From the NCBI GenBank assembly GCA_913058265.1, contig CAJXPQ010000008.1:1-64000 (forward strand): DNA of 64,000 nucleotides, written 5' to 3'. This document shows positions 1 to 8,873 of this stretch, one piece after another. The first letter of the stretch is position 1. Each line of letters begins with the position of its first letter. This DNA comes from an uncultured Oligoflexia bacterium. Lineage in GTDB: Bacteria > Bdellovibrionota > Bacteriovoracia > Bacteriovoracales > Bacteriovoracaceae. The translations under genes and the position numbers were made by a program. The notes beneath the pieces are model-generated. The model did not search any database, had not been told where the DNA came from, and saw only the letters and a list, made by a program, of their open reading frames with translations.

Positions 1-43
1 TAGCGTAGCGTCTCGTGGGCTCGGAGATGTGTATAAGAGACAG
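1..43. other. Illumina Nextera adapter left on the contig end
   Basis: These bases are not genomic. Bases 10-43 match the Nextera read-2 transposase adapter, ending in the 19-bp mosaic end AGATGTGTATAAGAGACAG. Bases 2-9 (AGCGTAGC) match the oligo form of Nextera i7 index N709, and base 1 fits the last T of the P7 stretch. In one frame the mosaic end reads GTG-TAT-AAG-AGA-CAG, giving a false MYKRQ N-terminus fused to the thiolase. The contig was not adapter-trimmed. Confidence 0.97.
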
Positions 44-1138
44 GTACCTGCACCAAAACTTGGGGCAACTGCAATCGCAGGGGCATTAGAGAAAGCAGGA
101 GTTGATAAGAGTACTGTTGAGGAAGTTTTCATGGGAAATGTTGTTCAGGCAGGAGTTGGTCAGGCACCTGCAAGACAAGCTGCTCTATTTGCAGGTCTTC
201 CTGAATCTGTTCCTTGCACAACTATTAATAAGGTTTGTGGTTCTGGTCTTCAGTCTGTGATTTTAGGAGCAAAGTCGATTTTAACTGGAGATGCATCAGT
301 TGTTGTCGCTGGAGGAATGGAGAATATGTCTTTAGCTCCTCACTTATTGCCTAACTCTAGATCTGGATTTAAATTTGGTGAAACGAAAATGAAGGATTCT
401 ATGCAGTGGGATGGTTTATGGGATGTATATTCTGATAGACCCATGGGAAACTGTGCAGAAGAATGTACTCAAAAGTATGATCTTACTCGTGAAGCTCAAG
501 ATGAGTTTTCTATTGAATCATTCAAGCGAGCTCAAGCTTCTCAGACTGCTGGAGACTTTAACGATGAGATCTCTCCCGTTACCATTAGTTCTCGTAAGGG
601 AGATATTGTTGTATCTGAAGATGAAGGCCCAACTAAAGTTAAATTTGATAAAGTTCCTACTCTTAGACCAGCTTTCGCTAAAGATGGGACGATTACTGCA
701 GCGAATGCATCTACTATTAATGATGGAGCTTGTGCTCTTGTTTTGGGTGGAGAAGAATATAAAGATCAAGCAAAATTTAAAATATTAGGTTGGGCCTCTC
801 ACGCTCAAAACCCAACATGGTTTACAACTGCTCCTGTAGAGGCGGTTAAGAAAAATTTAAGCAAACTCGATCTAAAAGTAGAAGATATTGATTTATGGGA
901 GATCAATGAAGCTTTTGCCGCGGTTACCATGATGGCCATGAAAGAGTTACAATTAGATCATAAAAATGTAAATATTTTTGGTGGGGCCGTCAGTTTAGGA
1001 CATCCTATCGGAACGAGCGGAGCTCGAATTTTACTTACATTAACAAATGCCATGGAGAAGAAGGGTGCTAAGCGTGGTTGCGCAGCAATTTGTATCGGTG
1101 GTGGAGAAGCTTTAAGCTTAGTTATTGAAAGGGTGTAA
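44..1138 (+). CDS. Acetyl-CoA C-acetyltransferase (thiolase), 5' truncated
   Basis: Thiolase condensing two acetyl-CoA or cleaving acetoacetyl-CoA, in ketone-body or short-chain fatty-acid metabolism. The nucleophilic cysteine lies in NKVCGSGLQS, the catalytic histidine in GHPIGTSGARI and the second cysteine in CIGGGEALS; WEINEAFA is also typical. The gene enters from the contig edge at VPAPKLGATA, so roughly the first 20 to 25 residues of a usual thiolase are missing. The MYKRQ residues that appear before this point come from adapter. The stop is directly followed by the GTG of the next gene, so the two are probably translationally coupled. Biosynthetic versus degradative use cannot be told from the sequence. 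Confidence 0.93.
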   Translation, partial: VPAPKLGATAIAGALEKAGVDKSTVEEVFMGNVVQAGVGQAPARQAALFAGLPESVPCTTINKVCGSGLQSVILGAKSILTGDASVVVAGGMENMSLAPHLLPNSRSGFKFGETKMKDSMQWDGLWDVYSDRPMGNCAEECTQKYDLTREAQDEFSIESFKRAQASQTAGDFNDEISPVTISSRKGDIVVSEDEGPTKVKFDKVPTLRPAFAKDGTITAANASTINDGACALVLGGEEYKDQAKFKILGWASHAQNPTWFTTAPVEAVKKNLSKLDLKVEDIDLWEINEAFAAVTMMAMKELQLDHKNVNIFGGAVSLGHPIGTSGARILLTLTNAMEKKGAKRGCAAICIGGGEALSLVIERV

Positions 1139-2212
1139 GTGTCAACAAAAGCCGCTAAGAAAGAAGAACCTAAATCTGGACTAAGAAGACTTAGCCCTGG
1201 CGAGATTCTATTTAATGATGGAGAGAAAGCCAATTCCCTTTATATTATTCAAAATGGACAATTAAGACTTTTTAAACCGAAGGGAAAGGGCTATATCGAA
1301 ATTACTGTGCTTAGAGCAGGTGAAGTTATCGGTGAAATGGCCTACTTTGATGATGATGGTGGTGGGAAGAGATCTTGTTCTGCTTCGGCGATGGTATCAA
1401 GTGAAGTTATAGAAATTTCATTTCCAGCATTTGCAAAAACAATGTCGGCATTAAATCCCTGGTTTAAAACAATTATTAATACTCTTGCAAGTAGATTACG
1501 CTCAACTAACGCTCGGGTTAAAGAGCTTGAATCAAACTCAACCTCAGTTAATTATGGCTCTGGAAAGCATTCAGGTTATGAATTTTTTAAAACATCTGAT
1601 GTCATAAAAATATTGGGTATGTTATTTCTAACCTATAGGTCTCACGGTGAAAAATATGAAAGTGGAGTTGCCCTGCACAGAAAGACACTCGATTTATATT
1701 CTCATGAGATCTTTGGAATTATAGAGTCTAAGATGGATGAGATGATTATCATTCTTGAGGAGATGTCACTTATTGAAATTCATGATGATAAAGATGGTTT
1801 ACCTAAGGTTCTTGTTGCTCAAGATTTAGATAGACTAAGATCATTATTTATTTTCTATAATACAGAGAAATACCTTACTGAAGATAAGAAACTTAAAATT
1901 GGTGTTAAGTGCCAAGTCTTCTTAGAGAACCTCTGGATGAAGTTACAAAATACCCCCAATACAGATAATGCTATAAGCTTAGTTCCAATTAGCGACTTGC
2001 TAGCAGTTTGGAAAGAAAAAAAGCAATTTATTACTGTTGATCATTTAGCTGATGCTAAGGCTTTTGGAATTGTAGGGGACACACTGATTGGGGATGATGG
2101 ATCCTCACTATCTGTTGAGGTCAACTTTTTAAAGCTAAAGAACCTTCTTCCAAATATTCAATTTATGAATAGAGTTGTTGGTTCGAATCAAGCAAAATCA
2201 AGTATGGCGTAA
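1139..2212 (+). CDS. Cyclic-nucleotide-binding domain protein
   Basis: 357 residues with an N-terminal cNMP-binding beta-barrel (about residues 15-125). The pattern GEILFNDGEKANSLYIIQNG and the phosphate-binding-cassette-like segment GEMAYFDDDGGGKRSCSASA are both visible. The remaining 230 residues have no motif I recognise; the Crp winged-helix signature is not evident, so this may be a sensor or effector rather than a classical transcription factor. The start is GTG immediately after the thiolase stop codon. It converges with the vWA lipoprotein gene with no gap between the stops. Ligand (cAMP, cGMP or other) unknown. Confidence 0.8.
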   Translation: MSTKAAKKEEPKSGLRRLSPGEILFNDGEKANSLYIIQNGQLRLFKPKGKGYIEITVLRAGEVIGEMAYFDDDGGGKRSCSASAMVSSEVIEISFPAFAKTMSALNPWFKTIINTLASRLRSTNARVKELESNSTSVNYGSGKHSGYEFFKTSDVIKILGMLFLTYRSHGEKYESGVALHRKTLDLYSHEIFGIIESKMDEMIIILEEMSLIEIHDDKDGLPKVLVAQDLDRLRSLFIFYNTEKYLTEDKKLKIGVKCQVFLENLWMKLQNTPNTDNAISLVPISDLLAVWKEKKQFITVDHLADAKAFGIVGDTLIGDDGSSLSVEVNFLKLKNLLPNIQFMNRVVGSNQAKSSMA

Positions 2213-3607
2213 TTAGTCTGTTTTAGGTTTGTAGTAAACACTTAAACTTTGTCCATTTGTATAGATTGCATCACCATGTAACTGCAAAATATATCCTGAT
2301 TTATTTAATGCTGGAGAAGTACTTGCCCCAGTTGGTCCAGGAACTTTTATATTCTGAGTATCCCTAAAGCCTACAAATGACCAGCCATGAGTTGTTGATT
2401 GTCCAAAGTCGATACCGTTAATTGTTACTTTTACTGTTGATAGGTCTGGATCTCTTGGAAGAGCAATATAACCAAAGTATTCTGTTGGAGTTCTTGTTTT
2501 TGCTATAATACAGTCAGGGTATTCAACTCTGGAGGTACCATTTAGTTTTATCATTAGTCCTGTTTGTGATTCTCCTATCGATGGGGAGTACCTTGTATTT
2601 TGATTTACTCTGTATCCAAGATACTCAAAACCATTTGATGAGCTTTCGCTTATCGAGGTCTTTGATCCAGCTTGAGTCACTTTTGTAACGGTAATATCAT
2701 CAGCTTGTATATTAGCGGCTGAGGCAGAACTTATTTTCCAGTAATCATATTTGTGTCCTAGAACTACTGCTTGAATACTATTATTAACAGCTTCAAATAA
2801 TTGAGCATAGTTCTGTGAACAAAGATTTTCTGAATCTTTGGATGATGAGTCAGTAAAACCTTGAGCATCATAAATTTGCTTCGACATCTCTTTGTAATTT
2901 ACACCCGTCTTCCATTCATTACAGTTTGAGTGAGCAACGAGAGAGATGAACCTTATAGAGTCAGCATTCATTGGAGACCCTAGGTACCCTAGAAGCTCAC
3001 TTTTTCTTGCTGCAAAAACATTAGGGTCTGGAATTGTATTCCCACCGATTGTTTGAACTGATTGAGTATCGTCACCATTGGATATCATAACTATAATTGT
3101 GTTAGCGTTATTTCTAAATATACCATTTGATCTATTATTGTTGATAATTGCAGTCACCCTTTGAAAGCCGTACTCTTGATTATTACCGCTTGCTTGAGCA
3201 AACATCTGCAAACTTTCAGAAGTGACTATATTTAACCCTGCGACACTTGGAAGTGAATCTGTATTACTGACAATTAGTGGGTAGGTCTGTATATTGTCTG
3301 ATGCACTAGGATTCAAAGGAGCAACATAGATATGATAGTCAAAGTCTGTTGAAACAGTACTTAGTGTATTCTGAATTTGTCCTTTAATAGCTTGGAAGCT
3401 ACTGGCCAGAGTACTTCCTGAGTTATCTACGATATATAGAATATCCACAGCAGGCTTTACAAACTGCATCTGTGAACAAGTTGTGACTTCTTGGATTTCA
3501 ATGTCACCTGCATTTATTTTAACTTCTTTGTTTTGTACAGTAAGGGTTTCCTCACCACAAGAAGCAAGTAGGGAAAGCATTGAAAGTAGGATCATTAATT
3601 TTTTCAT
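2213..3607 (-). CDS. von Willebrand factor A domain lipoprotein
   Basis: 464 residues. A lipoprotein signal peptide (MKKLMILLSMLSLLASC, lipobox LASC) indicates membrane anchoring. At about residues 55-62 the segment DILYIVDNSGST carries a MIDAS-type DxSxS metal site, followed by a vWA Rossmann-like domain (NTIIVMISNGDD, IRFISLVAHSN) to about residue 275. The C-terminal 190 residues look beta-rich and have no recognised family. vWA domains usually bind protein ligands through a divalent cation, so an adhesion or complex-assembly role is plausible but inferred. It stands alone on this strand. Confidence 0.85.
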   Translation of the reverse strand: MKKLMILLSMLSLLASCGEETLTVQNKEVKINAGDIEIQEVTTCSQMQFVKPAVDILYIVDNSGSTLASSFQAIKGQIQNTLSTVSTDFDYHIYVAPLNPSASDNIQTYPLIVSNTDSLPSVAGLNIVTSESLQMFAQASGNNQEYGFQRVTAIINNNRSNGIFRNNANTIIVMISNGDDTQSVQTIGGNTIPDPNVFAARKSELLGYLGSPMNADSIRFISLVAHSNCNEWKTGVNYKEMSKQIYDAQGFTDSSSKDSENLCSQNYAQLFEAVNNSIQAVVLGHKYDYWKISSASAANIQADDITVTKVTQAGSKTSISESSSNGFEYLGYRVNQNTRYSPSIGESQTGLMIKLNGTSRVEYPDCIIAKTRTPTEYFGYIALPRDPDLSTVKVTINGIDFGQSTTHGWSFVGFRDTQNIKVPGPTGASTSPALNKSGYILQLHGDAIYTNGQSLSVYYKPKTD

Positions 3608-3769
3608 AATATATTTCCATTATTGTTTAAACTACACCTAATTAATCGGACTAATTGATGTGAAACTTTAATGAGTCTAGGAAAATCTTTCCCCTGAAGG
3701 TTGAACATGGGAGTAATACAGTAGAATAATTATAAGTATCTAATATTTATGAAATATGGAGAGATTATT

Positions 3770-4525
3770 ATGACCGATAAGTGGTATTACGTTTTAGCTG
3801 GTGATCGTAAAGGTCCCGTGGAATTTAGCCAAATGACAGATCTAATAAGCGCAGGAACAATTGGTGACGATGACTATATATGGAAAAAGGGATTCGAGAA
3901 CTGGGTTCAATTGAAAGAAGTTCCAGAGTTTGACCAAGTAGGGTCAGCATTACCTGAAGTTATTGAGGAAGGTTACTCTCTAAATCAAATTGCTGGAAAT
4001 GAAAACTGTATCTTCATTAAGATTGGTGCCGATAGAGGGGCAACAGAGGTTGAGTATGGACCTTACTCCATTGACCTTATTAAAAAATTATTTGATGAAA
4101 ATCGAGTGAATGGTAAGACTCATGCTTTCGTAAAAGGAATGAGTAATTGGATCATGCTTGGTGAGTTTACTGACTTTCAAGATATATTCGAAGACTTACC
4201 TCCGCCCATCGCTGATGAGGATAGAAGAAGTTCTTTACGTAAACCTCTTGTCGCTCGAATGTATATTGAGAATAATAAAAAAGTATATGTTGGACTATGC
4301 AGAGATATATCTGTTGGGGGCATGCAGGTTTTAGTTGATCACTTTCCAGGAGCATCGGGTGATCGAATTGCAATTAATGTTCACCCAGAAAATGATGATT
4401 ATCACTTCGTTGCTTCTGGAGAGATCGTTAGAGTCCTTGAAGGTGGGCAAGGTTTCTCATTCAGGTTTAATGATTTATCACAAGAATCTCTAGGCGCTAT
4501 TGAAAACTATGTAGAACATGCATAA
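3770..4525 (+). CDS. GYF_2 (x2) - PilZ domain protein, c-di-GMP effector
   Basis: 251 residues. Two GYF_2/DUF4339-like modules come first: WYYVLAGDRKGPVEFSQM with WKKGFENWVQL, then YGPYSIDLIKKLF with VKGMSNWIML. A C-terminal PilZ domain follows. The PilZ c-di-GMP contacts are intact: RxxxR (RSSLR) and DxSxxG (DISVGG). I chose ATG 3770 over the 3749 start because GGAGAG sits 6 bases upstream of 3770. It overlaps the next gene by 8 bases. The GYF_2 modules probably bind a protein partner, and c-di-GMP binding is predicted, which links it to the cyclase at 11471-12379. Confidence 0.88.
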   Translation: MTDKWYYVLAGDRKGPVEFSQMTDLISAGTIGDDDYIWKKGFENWVQLKEVPEFDQVGSALPEVIEEGYSLNQIAGNENCIFIKIGADRGATEVEYGPYSIDLIKKLFDENRVNGKTHAFVKGMSNWIMLGEFTDFQDIFEDLPPPIADEDRRSSLRKPLVARMYIENNKKVYVGLCRDISVGGMQVLVDHFPGASGDRIAINVHPENDDYHFVASGEIVRVLEGGQGFSFRFNDLSQESLGAIENYVEHA

Positions 4526-5420
4526 AGAACGTGACCTTCATCTAATTAAAGAAACTCACTTTACTTCGAGTTGTGGTGAACGATCACATATTTACTGTAA
4601 ACATTACTTTCCCATAAAAAAGTTAGCAAAAAATTATACCCATATATTCTTTCAGCATGGTCTTATTGAGTACCATTCTCGACATGAAGACTTATATGAT
4701 GAGCTTCGTAATCACTTTGGCGCCAATACAGTTATCTCCGTTATGGACTTATATGGGCATGGTTTAAGTGGAGGACAACGAGGCTATATCGAAAATTTTG
4801 AGAACTTAACCTCTGATATGATAACCTTTTTTAATGAATCAAAGGATCTGGTAGAGGATTCTGAAGATGTTAAGCGAATTCTAATTGCTCATAGCTTAGG
4901 GGGTCTTATTTCTCTAAGAGTTTTAAGCGACGATGTGGTTAAACTACCTTTTAAATTTGATGGCCTTATCTTAACGAATCCGTGTATTAGCCCCAAAATT
5001 GATTTACCAAAGAAGGTAATTCAGTTAATTGAAAATATTCCCGAAGTACTAAGTAAGGTCAGAATACCTCTCATCTATGATGCCTATGATCTAAGTAGGG
5101 ATGAAGCCAAGGCAATATCATTTATGCATGATCACTTGATCTCAAAAGCAGTCACAATCAAATTGGCTGCGGAGATCAAACTTGCGACAAGGGATATCAA
5201 TTCAATCAGTTATTTCTTTAAAACACCGACATTCTTTATTCTTTCAACAGATGATAGAGTTGTAGATAATCAAAAGGCAGACCTATTTATTACAGGGATG
5301 GATAAATCCCTGGTTAAGGTCAAAAAATATACAGGAGCAAGGCACGACATACTGAATGAGTCTTGCCGAAAAGAGGTATTTAGGGAGATAATAAGTTATA
5401 TTGAGGAAAGGATTAAATAG
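4518..5420 (+). CDS. Alpha/beta hydrolase (monoacylglycerol-lipase-like)
   Basis: 300 residues. The oxyanion-hole HG motif is in FFQHGLIEYHSRHEDL. The nucleophile elbow is AHSLGG (Ser), the acid is probably the Asp in STDDRVVD, and the histidine is in GARHDIL. The MDLYGHGLSGGQRG segment matches the lysophospholipase/monoacylglycerol lipase group (Hydrolase_4). No signal peptide, so probably cytoplasmic. The start overlaps the PilZ gene by 8 bases and the following lipoprotein gene begins 2 bases after its stop, making a three-gene operon. The natural substrate is likely a lipid ester, by inference. Confidence 0.87.
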   Translation: MHKERDLHLIKETHFTSSCGERSHIYCKHYFPIKKLAKNYTHIFFQHGLIEYHSRHEDLYDELRNHFGANTVISVMDLYGHGLSGGQRGYIENFENLTSDMITFFNESKDLVEDSEDVKRILIAHSLGGLISLRVLSDDVVKLPFKFDGLILTNPCISPKIDLPKKVIQLIENIPEVLSKVRIPLIYDAYDLSRDEAKAISFMHDHLISKAVTIKLAAEIKLATRDINSISYFFKTPTFFILSTDDRVVDNQKADLFITGMDKSLVKVKKYTGARHDILNESCRKEVFREIISYIEERIK

Positions 5421-5421
5421 T

Positions 5422-5940
5422 ATGAAGTATATCATTTCAATTTTATTATTCACTTTAATAAGCTGTTCTGTTTATAAAACAAGACGAACCTTTTCTGATA
5501 ATGAGATATCAATAAGAGGTGGCGTGCATGGAGATAAGGACTGGGATTCATCACTAACTTTTAAGAGGTATTCATGGTATAAAGATGCCACTTTATCCAA
5601 TGATATATTGATAGCGAAGCTTGATTCAAACTCAGATTTTGCTAATTGGATGGGGGCTGATCGTCTGCATTTAAGCCAGTGTGATCGCTTCTATATAGGT
5701 TTACTGTATACTAGTGTCAATGCTGAGCAGGGTGTTCCTTTTATGGAAACCGAAATAGAATCCAGCGGAAGTGAATTAAAAATCATTTTAGCTTTTACCA
5801 AAGAGCTTAAGGCCCATCAAAACCTTAGGGATTGGCATTTATCAAGGCATAAAGTGTATGGTATATGTACGAGTAAGTCATCAGAATCACTATCAATAAG
5901 CTTACCTGGATTTAAAACGAAGAAAATCACTCTCGATTAA
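5422..5940 (+). CDS. Small hypothetical lipoprotein
   Basis: 172 residues from ATG 5422. The N-terminus MKYIISILLFTLISC is a lipoprotein signal with lipobox LISC. An upstream TTG at 5401 would add seven polar residues in front of the signal peptide and is unlikely. GAGGAAAGG lies about 11 bases before the ATG. The rest of the protein has no family I recognise. It follows the hydrolase gene by 2 bases and closes that operon. Confidence 0.75.
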   Translation: MKYIISILLFTLISCSVYKTRRTFSDNEISIRGGVHGDKDWDSSLTFKRYSWYKDATLSNDILIAKLDSNSDFANWMGADRLHLSQCDRFYIGLLYTSVNAEQGVPFMETEIESSGSELKIILAFTKELKAHQNLRDWHLSRHKVYGICTSKSSESLSISLPGFKTKKITLD

Positions 5941-6032
5941 ATACCCAATAAAAGCAGTCTAGCTACATTTATTTACATATTGCCTTAAGGCTTATTCTAA
6001 AATGACCGATAAAAATATGAGGTATAAAAGTA

Positions 6033-7985
6033 ATGAGCGAAGACAAGTACCAACGTTTCGGTAAGTATTTAATTCTAGATCATCTAGTTGATGGTGGGAT
6101 GGCAAAAATTTGTCGTGCTTCTTTCCTTGGTGAACAAGCGAATAAAATCGTAGCGATTAAAATGGTACAGGCTCAGTATTCTAAAGATCCTGCTTATGTT
6201 CAAATGTTTGAAGATGAACTAAATGTTACCTTTGGACTCGTCCACCCTAACATTGCTCAGGTATATGACTATGGTATGGTTGACGACCAACTCTACTCTG
6301 CTATGGAGTATGTTGACGGAGCGAACCTTAAGCAATTTTTAGATAGGCTTAAAGAAAAAAAATTCGTTTTCCCTGTTGAGATTTCTACCTTTATTATATC
6401 TCAGGTATGTTTGTCACTTCACTATGCACATACATATCAGGATAAATTAACAGGAAAATTATTTAATATTATTCATAGAGATATTTCTCCACACAATATC
6501 ATGTTAACTTATGATGGAGCTGTAAAATTAATTGATTTTGGTATTGCTAAGGCCGACTCCAATAGTGAGTCCACTCAAGCGGGAACTATCAAAGGAAAAT
6601 TGTCATACCTTGCTCCTGAGTACTTAGACGGATTAGAGCTTGATCATCGTTATGATCAATTTGCTGTTGGGATCACTCTTTGGGAAATGCTTTGTTCAAG
6701 GAAGCTATTTACTGCAAAGAATGATCTAGCTGTTCTGAAGCAAATTCAAGGTTGTAAAGTCCCTGTGCCTTCATCGATAAATCCAAACGTACCAGCAGAA
6801 CTAGATGAAATCGTGATGAAAGCTTTATCAAAAGATAGAAACAATCGTTACGAAAATATGGATAAACTAAATAGAGCACTTATTAAATTTTTGTACTCTA
6901 ATTATCCTGATTTCAATAATTCAGATTTAGGATACTTTGCAAAACAACTCTTTAAAGAAGAGATACTTGCAGATCGAAAGAAGTTTGTTGCTTACGGTAA
7001 AATTGATTTAAAACCATATATTAAAAATATGAATGCACAAGGTGGTTCAAACTCAAATACAACAACCGAGAAGGCTGATGACGGGTCATTTATATCAAAT
7101 GATCAACGTACAGGAAAAATAGAGCTGGATTTAGGCGATTTTGGTGATAGTGAAGCAGCTATCGAAGGATTAGATCTAGATAATAAGTTGGATGGAAGCT
7201 CTGTAACAAGGACAGCACAAAGAAAGAAAATAAAATCTGCTGTAGGAGTAGTACCTGGCGCAAATAGAACTGTCAAAAGAGCTGGTGGTACTAGGCCTGC
7301 TGTGAGGACTCGTAGGGGCGGTGGAGAAAATAAAACTTCAGTCACACGAGTAAAAACGAGAGCAAGAAAAACGACAAAACCAACTGAAGAAAAAAAATCA
7401 GGAAAAAACTTTATACCCTATATTGCTGTCGCGGGCCTATTACTTGTGGCATTGTTTAAGCCAAGTTTTTATGAAGTAATCTTTGGCACAGTAAACAAAG
7501 TAACTGGGAATGGACAACAGAAAATTATTCCACAGAAAAAAAAGGAAGTTGGAATTATTACTTTTAGTAATCTTGACTTAGAAATGGAAATTTTCGTAAA
7601 TGGTGTAAAAAAAGAACTAGAAGGTATCGACCTCAAACTACCACTAAATCGTAATTTAAGAATTAGTGTGAAGAAATCAGGCCATAAAACTTGGACCAAA
7701 AAAGACATCATTGTCTTAACTGAAGATAGTCGAAGAGCTTCGATATATGTTCCTGGTCTAAAGAAAGAATCAATAGGATATTTAACTACCTCAAATAATT
7801 ATTCTCCGGGTTCAAAAATGAGATTTTCACTCGATGGCAAAACTGTAGAGAAAGCCCTGCCTTTTCGCAATGAAAGGTTACCAGCCGGTAAGTATGATGC
7901 AGTTATTATAAATCCAATTATTGGGACAGAGATGAAAGTTCGTTTTGAAATTAAAGAGAATAGAAAAAATGTTCTTCAAGATTAA
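6033..7985 (+). CDS. Membrane Ser/Thr protein kinase with C-terminal PEGA-like domain
   Basis: 650 residues. A Hanks-type kinase domain spans about residues 8-285: glycine-rich LVDGGMAKICRA, VAIK lysine, catalytic loop HRDISPHN, DFG (IDFGIAKA) and the activation-loop end GKLSYLAPEY. The Ser-Pro replacing the usual Lys-Pro in the catalytic loop is common in myxobacterial and bdellovibrio kinases. A Lys/Arg/Thr-rich linker follows, then one membrane segment (FIPYIAVAGLLLVALF, about 470-485). A periplasmic segment with PEGA-like repeats (IFVNGVKKEL, LRISVKKSGHKTW) completes it. Target proteins are unknown. It converges with ppsR, 6 bases apart. Confidence 0.93.
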   Translation: MSEDKYQRFGKYLILDHLVDGGMAKICRASFLGEQANKIVAIKMVQAQYSKDPAYVQMFEDELNVTFGLVHPNIAQVYDYGMVDDQLYSAMEYVDGANLKQFLDRLKEKKFVFPVEISTFIISQVCLSLHYAHTYQDKLTGKLFNIIHRDISPHNIMLTYDGAVKLIDFGIAKADSNSESTQAGTIKGKLSYLAPEYLDGLELDHRYDQFAVGITLWEMLCSRKLFTAKNDLAVLKQIQGCKVPVPSSINPNVPAELDEIVMKALSKDRNNRYENMDKLNRALIKFLYSNYPDFNNSDLGYFAKQLFKEEILADRKKFVAYGKIDLKPYIKNMNAQGGSNSNTTTEKADDGSFISNDQRTGKIELDLGDFGDSEAAIEGLDLDNKLDGSSVTRTAQRKKIKSAVGVVPGANRTVKRAGGTRPAVRTRRGGGENKTSVTRVKTRARKTTKPTEEKKSGKNFIPYIAVAGLLLVALFKPSFYEVIFGTVNKVTGNGQQKIIPQKKKEVGIITFSNLDLEMEIFVNGVKKELEGIDLKLPLNRNLRISVKKSGHKTWTKKDIIVLTEDSRRASIYVPGLKKESIGYLTTSNNYSPGSKMRFSLDGKTVEKALPFRNERLPAGKYDAVIINPIIGTEMKVRFEIKENRKNVLQD

Positions 7986-7991
7986 GTAAAA

Positions 7992-8873
7992 CTATGAGTT
8001 TGTTTCTTCTTTCTTCTTTTCAAATCTTTTCTTTTGCTTAAAACGATTTCTACTACGCATATTTAAAAGTTTTATAATTTCTGATGCTGTCTCTTCAAGC
8101 GCTATATTTGTCACATTAAAAACAGGCCATCTTCTATTATCTTCAAATAAACCATTTGCCCACTCGATCTCTTCGGAAACCTTTCTCGAGTCAGCATAGT
8201 CTCCTGTCGCATTTGTACCAAGGTTAGATAGTCGATTTTGTCTTATTTGCTTTAAAGCATCAGGATCAATTGTAAGCCCAAAGATTTTACGTTGATCAAT
8301 CTTTACGAGGTCCTCAGGAAGAGGCATATTTAGAATGATAGGAATATTTACAACCTTTAAGCCTTCTAAAGATAAATAGATGGAAAGAGGAGTTTTAGAT
8401 GTTCTTGAGATACCTACGAGCACAACATCACATTCATCAAGTGATTTTAAGTTCCTGCCATCATCATGATTGAGCGTAAACTCAACAGCAGCAACTTTTT
8501 CAAAGTATTTATCGTTAACAGCATGTAGTAAGCCAGGCTGATAGTCTGGTTCTGTTTCAAATACGTTTGCAAAGCTAGTTAACAATGGGCCTAGTAAATC
8601 CACAGAACGAACATGTTCTTTTCTACTAATTTCATGAACATATTTTCTGAGGTCTGGAGATACAATTGTGTAAACGATCATATCATGATGAATTGCTGCT
8701 TCTTGAAATATCGCGTCTATATGGTCTTTAGTTCTTACATTCTTAAAACGAGTGAAAAATATTTCTTTAGATTGAAACTGAGTAATCGCTGCTCGAGTCA
8801 TCGAAGATGCAGTTTCTCCAGTACCATCGGATATAATAATAACTTTTAGATTCTTTTTTTCACTAGATTCCAT
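7992..8873 (-). CDS. ppsR: Pyruvate phosphate dikinase / PEP synthase regulatory protein
   Basis: 293 residues of the DUF299 kinase-pyrophosphorylase family, which phosphorylates and dephosphorylates PEP synthase or PPDK and so switches gluconeogenic PEP synthesis. Diagnostic segments are VIIISDGTGETASSM at the N-terminus, the P-loop-like VGISRTSKTPLSIYLS, and KIFGLTIDPDALKQIRQNRL. The C-terminus carries a short Lys/Arg-rich tail beyond the family core. It overlaps miaA by one base (stop and start share a base), so it is the last gene of the mutL-miaA-ppsR block. Confidence 0.93.
   Translation of the reverse strand: MESSEKKNLKVIIISDGTGETASSMTRAAITQFQSKEIFFTRFKNVRTKDHIDAIFQEAAIHHDMIVYTIVSPDLRKYVHEISRKEHVRSVDLLGPLLTSFANVFETEPDYQPGLLHAVNDKYFEKVAAVEFTLNHDDGRNLKSLDECDVVLVGISRTSKTPLSIYLSLEGLKVVNIPIILNMPLPEDLVKIDQRKIFGLTIDPDALKQIRQNRLSNLGTNATGDYADSRKVSEEIEWANGLFEDNRRWPVFNVTNIALEETASEIIKLLNMRSRNRFKQKKRFEKKKEETNS

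Noticed and set aside
29-43. GTG start giving the thiolase a MYKRQ N-terminus
   Set aside because: These codons are Nextera adapter, not genome; the real start is off the contig.
411-788. 125-codon open frame inside the first thiolase
   Set aside because: Out-of-frame shadow: low-complexity Leu-rich translation overlapping a clear thiolase.
5982-5991. GCCTTAAGGC palindrome before the kinase gene
   Set aside because: Ten bases only and no supporting promoter or terminator context.
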